Shown one piece after another: positions 48,243 through 61,170 of a DNA stretch of 64,000 bases (position 1 is the stretch's first letter; each line of letters starts with the position of its first letter). The notes under the pieces were generated by a model. That model did no database searches and was not told the DNA's origin. It saw nothing but the letters and a program-made list of their open reading frames with translations. This stretch comes from Lasioglossum baleicum. Its lineage: Eukaryota; Arthropoda; Insecta; Hymenoptera; Halictidae. The translations under genes were made by a program, and so were the position numbers. The DNA is taken from positions 7,502,001-7,566,000 of the forward strand of contig NC_134932.1 of NCBI RefSeq assembly GCF_051020765.1, in the 5' to 3' direction.

Positions 48243-50994
48243 TTTAGTATCGACCCTCAGCCGGTTGTGTCTTCACGTGTTGAATATTGTTGTGGTTAGA
48301 TTTTGAAATGTTTGAACATACCTGTAGTTTTAGTTTATTTATATGAATGTTTGCTCAAAAATCTATGTTAATTGATTCCGCATGAAAAGCTTGATAAGTT
48401 GTTGCTCGAACAAGTGGTTCGGTACTCTTTTTGCATGTTACATTTATCCATTATTTATCCATTATTGGAAATTCAGGTAAACTATTATCGTACAATAATT
48501 TTTTTTTTTATTTCGATAATTACATTACAGTGCAGAGGAAGAGTATCGAAGCCCTTTTTATCGGCCCCGTGTGAGCCGCGACTCCGAAATTCGTGTACTG
48601 TGACACGGAACGACGCACCGCGATACAATAGTGTTAATTACGGGGACGTTATTTAATTGTAATTACACCGATGCCCGTGCCGTTAATATTAATTACCCTG
48701 CCGTGTTCGCGGGGCTGCGTTGGTGGCGCAAGCGCGTCCCATTCTATTAATGACGTGCCTTCCCCTGACTGATGATGGGCTCGCGGCCTACATATCTATT
48801 TGTCGCGGGCCAGTAATATTTATGCGGCGAATTCACGCCGGATTACCTGCCGTGACAGACAGCGACATTGTAGGTGAGAATCTATTTCCGCGAATGGATG
48901 TTCTGCTCACTGTTTCCGCACTCGTCCAAGAAATTGACGGACACAGACTGTCAATGCGTTCGTAACGAGCGGACATCTTCCTCGCGATTTGCAAACCAGG
49001 TGTTTTCAAACAGTTAATTGTGGCGACCTCTTTTCAGAGAACGCACCTACAACATTATGTGTCGCGATAATCAAGCGACGACGAGTATACTCGTCAATCA
49101 CATTAGTAATTGTCGCTGTTAAAATATTGAATCAAAAAGACGGTTTTATTTTATAAAATTGACAATTTTATTACTAATATTTGCTTATTCACTTAACATA
49201 AACATATACTACATACATTACATTACTTACACACTTACTTACACATTAATTACGTTACTTATTCACTTAATACATTGTTTTCGGGCGGTTTTTTCATCAA
49301 TCCACCCCGTAAAGCGGGCAATTTTTTTAGATTCGTGCTTAAAGTCGCGAAACGATTAATAGTATAATGATGACTTACCTACCACATGTCTCACAACGGC
49401 TGGCGCTTAATTTTTTGCCTTTGAAAGCAAAAATAAACTATCCAAAGAGTATGCACAACTATAAGGGGATGAATTGAAGTTTCATGTCCATAAAGAAAAT
49501 TGTCTGCATCGATTTAAAGAAATGGAAACTAAATTGAACGTTATTTATTCCCGTAATGATTTTAATAACGGGGAAATTACACATTGACATCTTCAATTTT
49601 TACAATTTTTCAACACTTGAATATCATATACTCAATTTCGCTATAAATGCATAAAGATCCGCAGTCTAATAATGATTCCCGAACTACACCTTCCATTCGT
49701 AGAGTATTTCGGTTCGGAATAACAGACTATATTTTTATTACATCATAGATATTGAATGTACGGTTACATAGTACACGGCAACAGTTAAAACAATCGAATA
49801 CCGCAAGCTGCATCCGCGTCCTGTTGTTTCATTCGTTCGCTGGACGTGTAAACCACCCCCGCGTCTCCGTCGTCGACGATGCGGCTGAGTCGACAACGTA
49901 CGAATATCCGGTTGCAGGATTAAAAAAAAAAATCAAAATATAAATAACCGGGGATCAACGTTGTTCTCGAATTGCACGGTTTTGCGCCGGACGAATTGAA
50001 ACACGGTCGAATGGGACCGGTGCGATCGAATTACGAGATCGCGAGTAACGAATCTGGCCCAGGTTCGAATCATTTTAGCGAGATAAACGAACGTTAGAGG
50101 GAGAAGGACGCATGTCGCGATGCGATAATGAAGCAACGTAATGATCAAATTCACCGCAAAAAAAAAAATACGATGAGGATCGTGTATACGCGTACGCGGC
50201 CACGACTATATTTACGAGACTTCATTTTCGAAACGAGCTCGAAATAAATTCCGTGAGCGGTGAGCGTTGCACTGCCATGCCCGCCACGCTTGTCCAATAT
50301 TTTTCACAGACTATTATAAATTCCGTGGCAGAAAGTAAGGTGAGCCCGAGATGAATGCAACGCAATGAAAATAGATGCGTCCTATTACGACTCCGTGTGC
50401 CGTCGACCACGGTGTGCCTCCTGTACACCGTATTATTCGGAGTTATAAATTCCAAACATGAATCGGGAATATAGCTCGCGCCTACCAGAACACACCTAGT
50501 CCGCCGGTCCGGTCCGGTCCGATCGCAGGGCTTGTGCTTTTTAATTCTTCATGCGAGGGCGAGCGCGAGAGTCGACGGGGTACAATGCACGGTCGCAATA
50601 TAACGTAAACGAACGGCTGCTAACCATCGTCTATTTCTATACAATTTGGTCTCGAACGTTCATTGAAATCCGAATAGCAGGGCGCAAATGCAGCTGATGC
50701 ATCTACTTGACTAACCAGCCGGCCCGGCCCGGCCCGACCCGGCTGCACGGCCGTCCTCGAGTATCATCGATCACTCTAATGCACGTGAGCATACACATGC
50801 ACCATCCTCCATAAGTAACTGGACACTCGTCCCTCGCTTTCCATTTTTTTTCCGCGAAAAATTCAAATTCCACCGCGAATACCTCCACTGTCCGGCACCG
50901 GTCGATCGGTCACCATTTATGCAATTGTGCAACGTTGCGCGTGCTCCCAATCTTTCGTGCCATCTCGCGCGTTCGTGTTCAGAGAACATATGTT
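48243..50994. other. Non-coding DNA, no gene supported
   Basis: A CpG-rich block at about 48530-48970 contains a GCCGTTAATATTAATTACCC stretch with homeodomain-type TAATTA cores and could be regulatory. A possible MITE lies at 49372-49668. GC-rich sequence with CCGGTCC/CCCGGCC repeats occurs near 50505-50525 and 50718-50745. A 75-codon frame near 50935 overlaps the LINE remnant that starts after this region. Confidence 0.4.
49372..49668. mobile_element. Possible MITE sharing an end with the 5350-5484 element
   Basis: The right end (ATGCATAAAGATCCGCAGTCTA) is the same terminus as the MITE at 5350-5484. The following 8 bases, ATAATGAT (49669-49676), also occur at 49364-49371, as a hAT duplication would. 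The left terminus (GACTTACC) does not match well, so the left border is uncertain. Confidence 0.45.
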
Positions 50995-51483
50995 ATTAGG
51001 TGCATCAACGAGCCAAGAAACAGACCAATACTGATAGATCATGATTACTCTACAATATTAAAGACAGTCAACCTGGAAACATTGTCTGCTCGAAGAATAG
51101 TATCCGACCAGAGCTTTATATTTAATTACTCTTCTTATGCAAATCAATTTCTATGTAGCTGAACGTTCTTCGAGATCTAGAGCAGGATTTCAAACACTTC
51201 AATCCAAATCCACATATGGATTAATATATCATATAAATCGCATTATTGCTAACTCTAACACACTGTATAATAGTATTGATTTTTTTCATGGGTCGTTACA
51301 CACATTCAAAAGAAAATTATGCTCGATTATATCTGATAATACCATACCTGTATTCCAACAGTTTTTGTGCATGTCCCCTCTTAGTTAATTTACGTTAAGT
51401 CTTGTTTTATTCTATTGTAAACATTTGCGTAAAAGGACTTCGGTCCGTTTAGAATAAATATAATAATAATAATAATAATAATA
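50995..51483 (+). mobile_element. 5'-truncated non-LTR retrotransposon 3' end
   Basis: Conceptual translation gives pieces typical of the C-terminus of a LINE reverse-transcriptase ORF. YSTILKTVNLETLSARRIVS is in one frame (up to about 51160). STYGLIYHINRI and DFFHGSLHTFKRKL follow in another, so a frameshift has occurred. A short 3' UTR (ACTTCGGTCCGTTTAGAATA) is followed by a (TAA)n tail at 51460-51482, as many insect LINEs have. The copy is dead and truncated. Confidence 0.65.
51460..51482. repeat. (TAA)n microsatellite tail
   Basis: Seven to eight TAA units directly after the LINE 3' UTR. They probably represent the retrotransposon tail. Confidence 0.8.
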
Positions 51484-51874
51484 CTGTGCGCATAAGACCG
51501 CACGATCGAAGTGAAAACTTCTATGGTAATTGTAATGGATTCTAACATTTGTAAGTAATATAACTCGCTTACTTTTGAAGATAGAAGAAAATGCATCACC
51601 CGTACTGTTTATAAATCAATACCTTCTTCCATATTATCATAATATAAGAAAGAAACAATGGGCTTGTAATAACTGAAATACGAGATAAATAGTTTGGATT
51701 GAAATCCCTCTAAATACCTAAAGAAAACTCCGTCAATTGTAGTTCCATATTTTGTTGTACTCTCATTTGGGTGATTCGACATATTTAAATTCAATGTGAT
51801 TTTTGAAAAATCAGTTAGGACTTCGAGTTTTCTTTTGAGAAATCAACGTTGAAATCTCCACTGAAAATCATAAG

Positions 51875-52256
51875 TAGGTAAAGTGCCCAAATATGAATCA
51901 CTTTTTGTTGATGTAATTTTTTGATTATTTTAGAATGCTCCTTTTCGACCAAAAAATTACCAGTTGTAGATGCATTTCCTTCCTATAAGATTCTGGGGTC
52001 AAGTTTCTTCAAAAATTAATACAGCTTGGGAAAAATGTATTTTTTGTGGTGTGCCATTTGCAGGTTCGAGCGAAAGGGAGTCTTAATATGGTACACCTTG
52101 AGTCATATATGAATTGTGCGAATGCACTGCACATTGTTGTGTAAACATGGTAAACTATTGTGTGAGAATTTTATCACTAGAGTGCGACTTCTCGTTTACA
52201 AGATATAAGGTAGTGCCATAATAGGGGACTATACCATATTTGGGCACTTTACCCTA
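51875..52256. mobile_element. 382-bp TA-flanked element with GGGTAAAGTGCCC ends
   Basis: The left end, TAGGTAAAGTGCCCAAATAT, is an inverted copy of the right end, ATATTTGGGCACTTTACCCTA. TA at both borders fits a Tc1/mariner-type target. It has no transposase. A truncated relative in the opposite orientation lies at 48084-48242. Confidence 0.78.
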
Positions 52257-53935
52257 ATTAATGTCGGCTCGCCTGAGTTTATTCAGTGCCCAGCAATTGT
52301 GTACGCGGTGCGCCTGAAGCAGTTTTCACTTGACAAATGGTAACCTGGTGAGGATAAAGCGAGAAGATTGAAAATGTAAGGAATTAAAGGAGAGGAGATT
52401 GAATTGTGATGGAATAGCAACAATAATTTTGCATACCTCGTACGTTTGTGGAAGTTCCGGGGGATAGAGTGTACGGCTAGACTGTCCGACGCCGCGCCGG
52501 TGTTAGTTCTTGCCAAGGTATCAGAGTGGGACGTACTTTCTGGAATTCCAATTTCTGTGCAAAATTTCCGTCTCCGGTATGCCGATCACGCGTCCCTGCC
52601 GCGATCCATGAATCGTCAGGTGACCGATTGACTCCGGATTCTTTCGGTCACCGCGTATAAATAACGACCTACAAAATTCGTGGTTAACGCTGGGGCCGGT
52701 TAATATTCCAGAGACGGCGGACAGTCGGCTGCCGGGGATAAGGGACTTTCTTACGGGATTTCGCCGAAACTACACGAGCTTCCCGGCAAATATTCCATCT
52801 CGTACCGAAAATCAGATTAGAATCAGTTCGCCGTCTGAGAGATTTCAATTCGGCAGAGTGTAATCTACGCTGGTCCGTGATGTAGTGTAATTGGCATGGC
52901 CGTTTGTGGTGTGAATATCCTTCAAACGAATGCTGCGATGAAAGGTTTCGCGACTGAGCGAACGAAAATACATTTAATAATATTACTAAATAACTTTTAT
53001 GACGATTTTAAAATGTACAAATTTGTATCTCGGACATCCTCCAAATTGTAATCTGTTTCTTTAACAGCGTAGAATTCATTTATTATGATAACGATAGCAT
53101 TGTTGACATCGACAGAACATTTTATTTTAGCAAGAAAGAGCACAATATATTTCCAACACGTCCGGTTATTTGGATTATAGTCTCTTCGGTAACAATCGCA
53201 ACACTCGATAAAAAATGAACGAACAACATTCCTCGGATGTTTGACCAAGCAATTATTGGTAGCATCGGGAGGCGTGCGGTTCAATTCGAAACTGATCCAG
53301 TGCAAACGCGTAGGCGCATTCGAAAGCGCACGTGAGAATCAAAACGTGATGAAAACAAATTCGTGTCGGTTTAACCTCAGGAAAATCTTTTTTTTTATAT
53401 ATATCGATAATTATATACAATATATATTATCACGTGATAAGGATCCTGTACCAGACAACCACATAGGCAACTTGTGTCAGCAGCAAGTTAAATCTTAAAG
53501 TCGAAATACCTTACTGGTTGTGTATACGTGTAATCCATAAAAATACAGTCCAGCGATGAGGTAAAATAATAAAAAGAATAATGTACAATTTTAACTGATA
53601 TAAGCGGTAATGTGAAAGAGCTCTTTGCCTCCGAGAAGCGAATAAAACGTGACACCTGAAATGACGGCTGTCGAAACACATTTCGGAACGTTTTGACGCA
53701 CAGTGTACGCAGACAACTGACATGCTCACTGTATACGCGCCAATGTCGGAGGTGCCTACGCGTAAAATGTCGGGAAAAAGAACGAGCTTCAACGTGACTC
53801 GTTAACCGTGAAAATATACAGACTTTCTTTTTATACACCTGGTATAATATTAACTCTAAAACTTCAGAAAGGAGGGGCTGATTCTCTCCTTGCTCTTGGT
53901 GTAAGTATCGGACCTTATGGGAGTAGACCCTTTTT
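52257..53935. other. Non-coding DNA, nothing recognised
   Basis: No exon, RNA gene or repeat pair was supported. The block 52660-52860 is CpG-rich, with balanced composition, and may be regulatory. A TA-rich tract is at 53393-53430. Confidence 0.4.
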
Positions 53936-54977
53936 TCCTGGATTACAAGGGTGCGGGATTCGCGTTCTCATTTCTCGATAATACAAAAATGGGGGTTTTC
54001 AGTAGTACAGACGCTAGATAAAAGATCGATCCAGGGCGCTATCGTCCTCCAAAGTCTTATTTTTTCGTTTACGAGACGTAATTTGCATTATTCGGAAGTA
54101 TACAACTGCGCGTGTAACTATTAGGTTGTTGCATATGAAATGTCCGATTTTTAGCAATGACCCTAAACAAACGCAATTTTGTACCCAATGTACTGTATCT
54201 ACAAATTTCAGGTTTCTTGATCCTATTACGGAAAAATAAGATATGGTCATTCGCGTTTTTCATTTGCAAGATTGTTATCTTGATTTTGTAGTTCTTTTTT
54301 TACCATCAACGACTAGTAAGTTAATTAATCACCATGATTTTCACCAAAATATCACATAAAAGTTATTTTTCCAGACATATAAAAGGAATACACGACAGTC
54401 GTATTGGTTAACGTTGAAATAAACTTGATTTAAAAGTAAAATTATACATCTAAATTAAAGTTGAACATAGGATAATAACACTAAACGTACCGAGCTATAA
54501 AAGCAACAAGCACGTGGTTGCCTTATAAAAATGGCAATAATTAATTTATTTAGACATTGCGCGGTTCTTATTATAATATGTGCTCTAATGAAGATATTTA
54601 TTAAATCATTTCTTATGAAAGCATCTTTATAATTTCATTAATTGCGAAACAAAAAAATTTGACCGGTCGTGGTACGTTTAGTGTTAAGGTTTAGCTCTCT
54701 ACCTCAAAGTTTTATACGTAATAAACCTATAGACTATAGACTTATAAGATTCTAAATCTAAAATCATTCTAAAATCGGACATTTCGTATGCAACAATCTG
54801 ATATTTTTATAGCTACATGCTGCCGAATAATGTTAATTACTTCTCGTAACCGAAAAAATAGGACTTTCGTGGTCGACAGCGCCCTAGATCGATCTTTTAT
54901 CTACAGTTTTGACTACTGAGAAACCCCATTTTCGTATTATCGAGAACTGAGAACGCGAATCCCTTGCAATTCTGGAA
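53936..54977. repeat. Imperfect palindrome with a mariner-like element at its centre
   Basis: The left arm (about 53936-54110) and right arm (about 54820-54977) are inverted copies. They share GGATTCGCGTTCTCA, TCTCGATAATAC, AGATAAAAGATCGATC, GGGCGCT and CATTATTCGG. The mariner-like element at 54121-54802 fills the middle. Confidence 0.75.
54121..54802. mobile_element. Decayed mariner-like element
   Basis: The terminal inverted repeats are TTAGGTTGTTGCATATGAAA (continuing TGTCCGATTTT) at the left and the complement of AAAATCGGACATTTCGTATG (continuing CAACAATCTGA) at the right. The ends have mariner form, but the interior is AT-rich and has no transposase coding left. Confidence 0.7.
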
Positions 54978-55020
54978 ACGAGTTTTACCGCCTTATGTAC
55001 CCTATTGTAGTGCACAAACG

Positions 55021-55059
55021 CACAGTGGGGCATTTGGCCCGAGAAGTCGGATAAAAAAC
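55021..55059 (+). mobile_element. Solitary Transib-like terminus
   Basis: It reads CACAGTG, 23 bp of spacer, then ATAAAAAAC, the same arrangement as the Transib ends at 32378 and 35413 but with a different spacer sequence. No matching opposite end was found nearby, so this is a remnant or a chance match. Confidence 0.4.
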
Positions 55060-56098
55060 TATTTTAGCGTTACTGATGGGCTTAAGGTCTCTCATAATAC
55101 AGTAGGTCGTTGAATTCGTAAGGCGTCGACCGAATGTAGTCGTAGCTGCCACGGGATCGTCCATCAGCAAGGATTAATTGCTCGACAGGCCGATTCCGTG
55201 GGTTCAAGCGTAACGTTTCGCCACCGGGATTTCCGGTCGGTAACGCGATAACGTTGTTAACGCGGCGGCTGTCAGAACAGGTTCGGAATTGTTTCCTTAT
55301 TTCCGTGGACGATCCATCGTAACGGGTCTCCCGCGGGCTCGTGAAACGCGTCGGCACGAAAACCAGCGGGACAGGCGCCGCACAAGAAGTACGACCGCTG
55401 CCGAAGACGCAGTGCCGGTATCCGCGATGTGTCAGACACGGACCATTTGTTTCACATGCGGGAGCGTGGGCGGGTTAAAAAATTAAGAAGGCCGCCGGCC
55501 GGCACACAGTCGTTAGAGTCGGTGAAATTGATAAGGCACGGAAACACGCGAATGATAAATAGACATCGCACGGGTCTCGAGGAGCAAAAGTGAGGAAGGA
55601 AGGAGCAAAGAAGCGGCTCGGGGAAGCGAAGGAGGACAGGAAGAATGGAGTGCCTTCCTGGTGCGGAGGGAAACGGAGCAAGGGAGAGAGAGAGGAGATA
55701 CACAGGGTGCCGGGTCTAGCGTGCACCGCTATTAATCAACCGGTGTTTCTGTTGTTCCCCGCGAAGATGATGCCCCGTTGCAGCCTCCGCGCCACAACGA
55801 CTCAACCCCTATATCGTCGCCCGCCGCTCGTACGGGGGTACCGAGGAACCAGCAAGAATTAAAGCAGCTCGCTCGTGGAATCGGCTGAATCTTTAATTAG
55901 TTCTGACAGGCACGTTTCATCCTCGTTCCCCGCGGTACGTGACGAGCCGCGTAAATCAGCTGAAAACTACCCGTTTGCGCGCGGCGTGCTGCACTCTAAG
56001 CTCGCACAGTCGCGGGACGAGTGAAACCCGCCGTGTAATTGTTTCTTTTCCTCGTTGATTGTGCGAGGGAATGTTACCGAACTCTATTTTTATACATA
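55060..56098. other. GC-rich non-coding DNA
   Basis: CpG-rich sequence, with a purine-rich block (GGAAGGAGC and GGGAGAGAGAGAG units) at about 55590-55700. Open frames on both strands here are compositional and have no domain. Confidence 0.4.
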
Positions 56099-56675
56099 TT
56101 GGTTTGGGGAAAAAGTTTCTTCATATCCGATAGATAGATGGACTTACCATGTCATAACTCTCTTAATATTAATTGGATCTGGCATCACTTCAGTGCGTTT
56201 GAAAGGTGATATATCATAGAGTAATTACAAATAAGAAATTGTGTTATTTCTTTGTTTGACACATTTTGAAATTTTATTACAAAAAAGGAAAGAACGCGAA
56301 TCAAGCTGTTAAAAAGAATTGTGATGTTTATGGACGTGATACAGTATCAGTAAGTGTGGCACAAAGTTGGGTTCAAGCGTTCTGAATCTGGAGATTTTGA
56401 TGTCAAAGATACACCTCGTTCTGGTCGAACTGTCACTTAAAAAGTCGATGAAATCATGCAAATTCAAAAGAGGCCTGTGAAAATCACGTGTCGCAGTTTT
56501 TCGCCCAGAAATCATAGAAGTTCCACAGTGACGGGATTATGGTTTTACCTCAAAAATGGCAAAAGGTGGTCGATCAAAACGGCACATACTTGATTTAATA
56601 AACTTCTTTTAAAACGTGGAGAAAACTTGATTCATTTCTGCATTAAAATACGACGAAACTTTGTCCCTAACCCAA
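56099..56675 (+). pseudogene. Internally deleted mariner transposon with transposase remnant
   Basis: The ends TTGGTTTGGGGAAAAAGTTT and the complement of CTTTGTCCCTAACCCAA are mariner termini, with TA on each side. Inside, the plus strand still encodes N-terminal transposase fragments (NANQAVKKNCDVYGRDTVS, then VAQSWVQAF) and a C-terminal fragment (LPQKWQKVVDQNGTYL). Stops and a large central deletion separate them. At 577 bp it is less than half of a full mariner (about 1.3 kb). Confidence 0.85.
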
Positions 56676-59409
56676 TATTGTTAGTTTCATTGATTATTTT
56701 ACGAAAATTACGGGAAAAATTGAGCGGTCCGCTGTAAGAAAAAATTAGATTTTGAATCGTTCTGACACCTCGTGGTGTCAACCATTATTACAGCCGTCCT
56801 GAGACACCGTGCGCGTACTTTGTTGAAGTTGTGAACACGCTTTATCTTGTAACTCTTATTATATAGCAAGAAACGAATGAGAAATGGTCTGCTTTCGTGA
56901 TCCACGTTGTTAAAGCCGACCTGCGGTAAAACACGCGGCGTTTTCCAACAATATTTTTGTTTCAGTAACGTCGTGTGTGGTAATTAAGCGGGGGTAAAGA
57001 AACAATTTATAATTACTTGAGTGCACAAAGTCTATTCTTAAGCGAAACGGATTTTCCGTGCGTTTCAAAACATTTCAAAGCCGCGCACACGATGAAAGCA
57101 GGTTTCCTGTTTGACCAAATGATGCAACTTTAATCTTTCCAAAACAGGAGAACTATTTCTGCTTAGCTATCGTTTCCGTGGAAACGGAGTTTTTCCACGA
57201 GTGAAATGTTTCCGTGAACGTTTCAATTTGCAGATGTGTACCGAGGTTGTGACAAACTACGGTTCTAGTAATAAAAAAAAAGTTCAAACAGTTTCGTTCT
57301 ATATTTAGTGTCAATTGAACAAAAATCGTGAGTTCATCATATTTTAGTAAAGCTTCTATTGGCAAATTAGCTTTTTAGAGAAGAAATATATATATTTTTT
57401 AAGCGAGTGGTTAAAAACTATATGATCATTTCCTCGTGTTATACCAGAAAACTGTATATTCGAGGCAATTCGGTTGTTAAAGTTTTTTGCGGTTTGGAGA
57501 GCGATGATTATTTTTTCGTCGGCGCTCGCCGCGAAACAAAGGGCACGGAAGCGCAAAAAAAGTTCTAGGTCTGCTCTGTTTTCATATTTCCCTTGTTTTA
57601 TTTTCCCGCAGCTTTCATCGCGGCGAAATTTTGCTTTCATGAAGTAATCCAATATTTCTATGTACACACGCAGCAACAGCTAATAATTCCCTTTGCTTCT
57701 TTTTCGTAAACAGGTAGCAAGCACTGGCGTTGACACCACGCCCAATAAAAATCTGTTGACACCGTTCACTGGATGTTTACGGGTTCGTTTTTAATCGATC
57801 ACCGGTATCTTGTTAAAATCGGGCCTCTTGAAATTGAGGCAAACGAGTCGATTAAAATTCAATCTGTTCAAACACGAATTGACAGATTGCTATCAAAAAA
57901 CTGAATGTGAAATACTACACGACAATAAAATACACGCTCAAAATATTATATTCTACGTACCATCATACTGTATATTAACTCTAATTGCGGTGATATGTGA
58001 AATTCAAATAGGGTCATTCGTGGTCTTTTTATTGTGGTTCTTTGATGTTTTAATGTCCTAAAAAAATTCCCATTTTAACAGATTATATTATAAGGAGATT
58101 AATAAGAAGGAGTCCCCTTTTAGATTTTCTAAAATTTCTGTATGTAGACATTTTACAAAGATTGTTCTTTTACATTTGGAGTTTTAAACATTTATATTTG
58201 TACAAAAATTTCGGGTAAACTTTACTTTACCCCCTGACCTAACACCAACCAATTCAGTCAGTAAGAGGCGCGCGATCGTCACTACAAACCAATATGTATA
58301 GAGACGCCCTTACCTGTCAGAAACACTGCAGATTGCTCAACTTTAAGCAAGCATAGCTCCTGAACCATTGATCCTACAGGATCGAAACTTCGATCTGCAG
58401 CCGTCCCGGGTACAAATCCACTGGATTACATACCAAATACATGATAATTTATAAGAGAAAGGCACAAATTTTGAGTCCGGTAAAGTAAAGAGCAGCCAAA
58501 ATTTCAGTTTTAGTATATCATTTGATATGAACACCGATGAAATTCAGTTTCGCCAGTAGAAGATTCGTTAGGGCAAAAATAAAGTGGTAACGCCGGCAAT
58601 GATTATTAACGGGAACGTTTCCTCGTGTTCCAGCGATTTGCGACTGCGAGAGAGAGAGAGTACGTGAACCCGCAATCTAATTACAAGATTGTGTTTTGTT
58701 GAGCGAGAGGGCCCAGCAAAGCGATGCGGAGCAATAAAACAGGAATAACCGGGTCGTTTCACGGCACTTTCGCCTAGCGGAGCGTCTCCTCGAAACTTTC
58801 ATCTATTAAAGACGCCGTCGTTCGACCGCGGAAATCGTCTGCGACCGACAGATTCGTTCCCCTTTTCGCCCGGCGGCGAAATTACACATCGAACTAATAG
58901 AAACATTCGGGCAATCGAGACACTTTAAGTGCGAGCGCCGTCTCAAAGGACGCCTTCGACGTTCGGAATTCCCAGCGATCCAATGAAATCGTTTCGGAGA
59001 CCGTCCGGGACAAGCGGACAGAGAGTTTCCCGTGAATTTCCACGAGGACAAAGTGCAGCTTGAAGGGGCCAGCGAAACGAAACGCAACGAAACGAAACGA
59101 CACGACACGGAACGGCGAAGGAGAAGACGATGGAAGGGCGAGGTGAAAATTCGTGAGGGAAGGAACGAAGTGAAACAAGCTGGAACAATGGAAACAAAAC
59201 GGTTGGTGGCCGGTTACTTAACGGAATAGTGACATTTAAACAGGGCTAGGAGGGCGGGAACGACCGGTAACTCCGGCCGGACACTTTGCCTTTATCATTT
59301 CAACGGAGTTTTGTTTCTGCATAACATGCGTGGATCCTTTCATGAACCCGCAGCGCGGATAAGGATAAAATGGAATAAAAAGGTTGCGCGTGTGTGTTCG
59401 CGAACGAGA

Positions 59410-59411
<2 letters not shown>
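56676..59411. other. Non-coding DNA, no gene supported
   Basis: Mixed composition, with several open frames of 60-106 codons that lack domains. Short GA runs occur at about 58650-58663, and a purine-rich tract with repeated CGAAACGAAAC-type units lies at about 59075-59105. No RNA gene was recognised. Confidence 0.4.

Positions 59412-59457
<46 letters not shown>
59412..59457. repeat. (GA)n microsatellite
   Basis: An almost pure run of about 22 GA dinucleotides. Confidence 0.95.
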
Positions 59458-59463
<6 letters not shown>

Positions 59464-61170
59464 ACGTAGTAGAAAAGGGAGCAGAAACGGTCGGCACACA
59501 GTGGAATAAGAAGAGAAGGACGGGAGCGGTGGGATGAATTTTCTGGCGCGTTTAAAGCTCAAAGAACTCAAGCCCTCATAGTCCGGCCAAAATGTTTTAA
59601 TTACTCATAACACAAAAGCACCGGGCAATGTGAAAGAAAAAAACGTGCGAGTGCGCCGGAGAAAGGTGAAAGGCGACAAAGGGCTGCCGGTGTGCGGTCG
59701 CGGATAAAGAATTAAATTGGAAAATGAATAAAGGAAATGGAAGGAACGTTACAAGACAATGACGTGCACACGCATCCTTCTATCTCGTTTAAACCGGCTC
59801 GTCCGCGTTTCGTTTTCGCGGCGCGCAACACGGATCTCTGGCGTATTATGGAAATTTTCTGGTTAGTCGGTTCTGGATACCGTGCGATTTACCGTTCTCC
59901 TCTTTCGCGACGACTAGACTGCGGGCGCAGATTCCGCGGATTCACGAGCGCGATCCATCCGCGCCAAACAATCCCTCCGTTTCCCTTCGTTTTGGTCCTT
60001 TCGCGAGACTGCTTTCTGACACTGTTCCCCTTCGCTTTGATCACGATTCGGTATTTTCTCGGCCAACCGAGAAACGAGCGCGAGCCGTTGTTACAGTCAA
60101 TGGGCGAATGCTAATGCCGAACGGAAAAAGCCTCGATTGAAGCTGTAAGTTCCGCCCCGGTGGTAACGAGTGGCGGATTTGTTCGCGTGTAACGTAAACA
60201 GGTATCGTTGCTCCCGACGCTAATGGCTTGACGTATTTACTTTTCTGTTTTATTGCATTTAATTAAGACCCCGTAGGATTTCATTCTATTTTACTCGGTT
60301 GGATTCGTTCGTTCTCCTAATGCGCTAGTTCGTTAGTATTGTGCCCGCGACGGAAACCTGAGCGCAAAGTGCACACCAAGTTTCGCGACCTGCCCGTGAA
60401 TGCAGCTTTATGCGTGGAAAAACAACGCTGAACTAATGAAACGAACGTATTCCGTCGTTCGCCCCGCGCGAAATTATTTTTACAAGTCGAGTGGCTCTCG
60501 CGCGAACCGAGTTACCTAGTAATTATTTCATTATTTTCCTTCGGTAGAATAAAACAACGATCCGTACGAGCTTTCCTCGATTGCTCCGCGCATAGTTCAC
60601 GTCATAGTTTACCGTCCGCGCGTTGCAAAACAACCTGTACAAGAGCCAGCCGGGAATTCCTCGGGGCAACAGAAACGAGGAAGACATCCGGAACAACTAA
60701 TTTACTTCGAAACAGTCATCACGCATTCCGGGCCAGGTTTTCGCGTAAAGACTACACGTATTAAAGGAGCTCGAGAGCCAGCCATCTTGCTTCTTCGACG
60801 CGGTGACTCCTGTTTATTCCATTTTCGTGCCTTTCACGCTCACACGAGCTTCCCTCGAGGGCCTCTAGTTCCGTCCCTTATTTCCCGGGCAATAAACACG
60901 CGGAACGAGCCTTCCGCGCCCGTAAACAGGAAACCCAGCGAAAACTTGCCGAACCGATGGCAGACCGGGCTACGTGATCTTACGTAAACATGACAGCGTG
61001 TACGACGAGAAGAAATTCGGCGTATCGGAAACGGGGGCTACGACCCTGATAAGATCCCCGACCGGCTCCAGAATTGATTAAGGACTGACGTTCTGATGCG
61101 GAAAACGAAATTGAAAACGTTTAAACCATTCATGTTCCACTGGCAGTCTATCTTCTCTCTTTCTTTTTAT
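59458..61170. other. GC-rich non-coding DNA
   Basis: CpG-rich sequence without a convincing exon. The 125-codon frame at 59737-60114 has no start context, splice partner or domain that I recognise. Confidence 0.4.

Noticed and set aside
50061..50072. GGTTCGAATC, the tRNA T-loop/B-box core
   Set aside because: No acceptor-stem pairing, A-box or anticodon arm is present upstream at the right distance.
59236..59571. 111-codon frame with poly(Ser-Leu)
   Set aside because: Produced by the GA microsatellite read on the minus strand.
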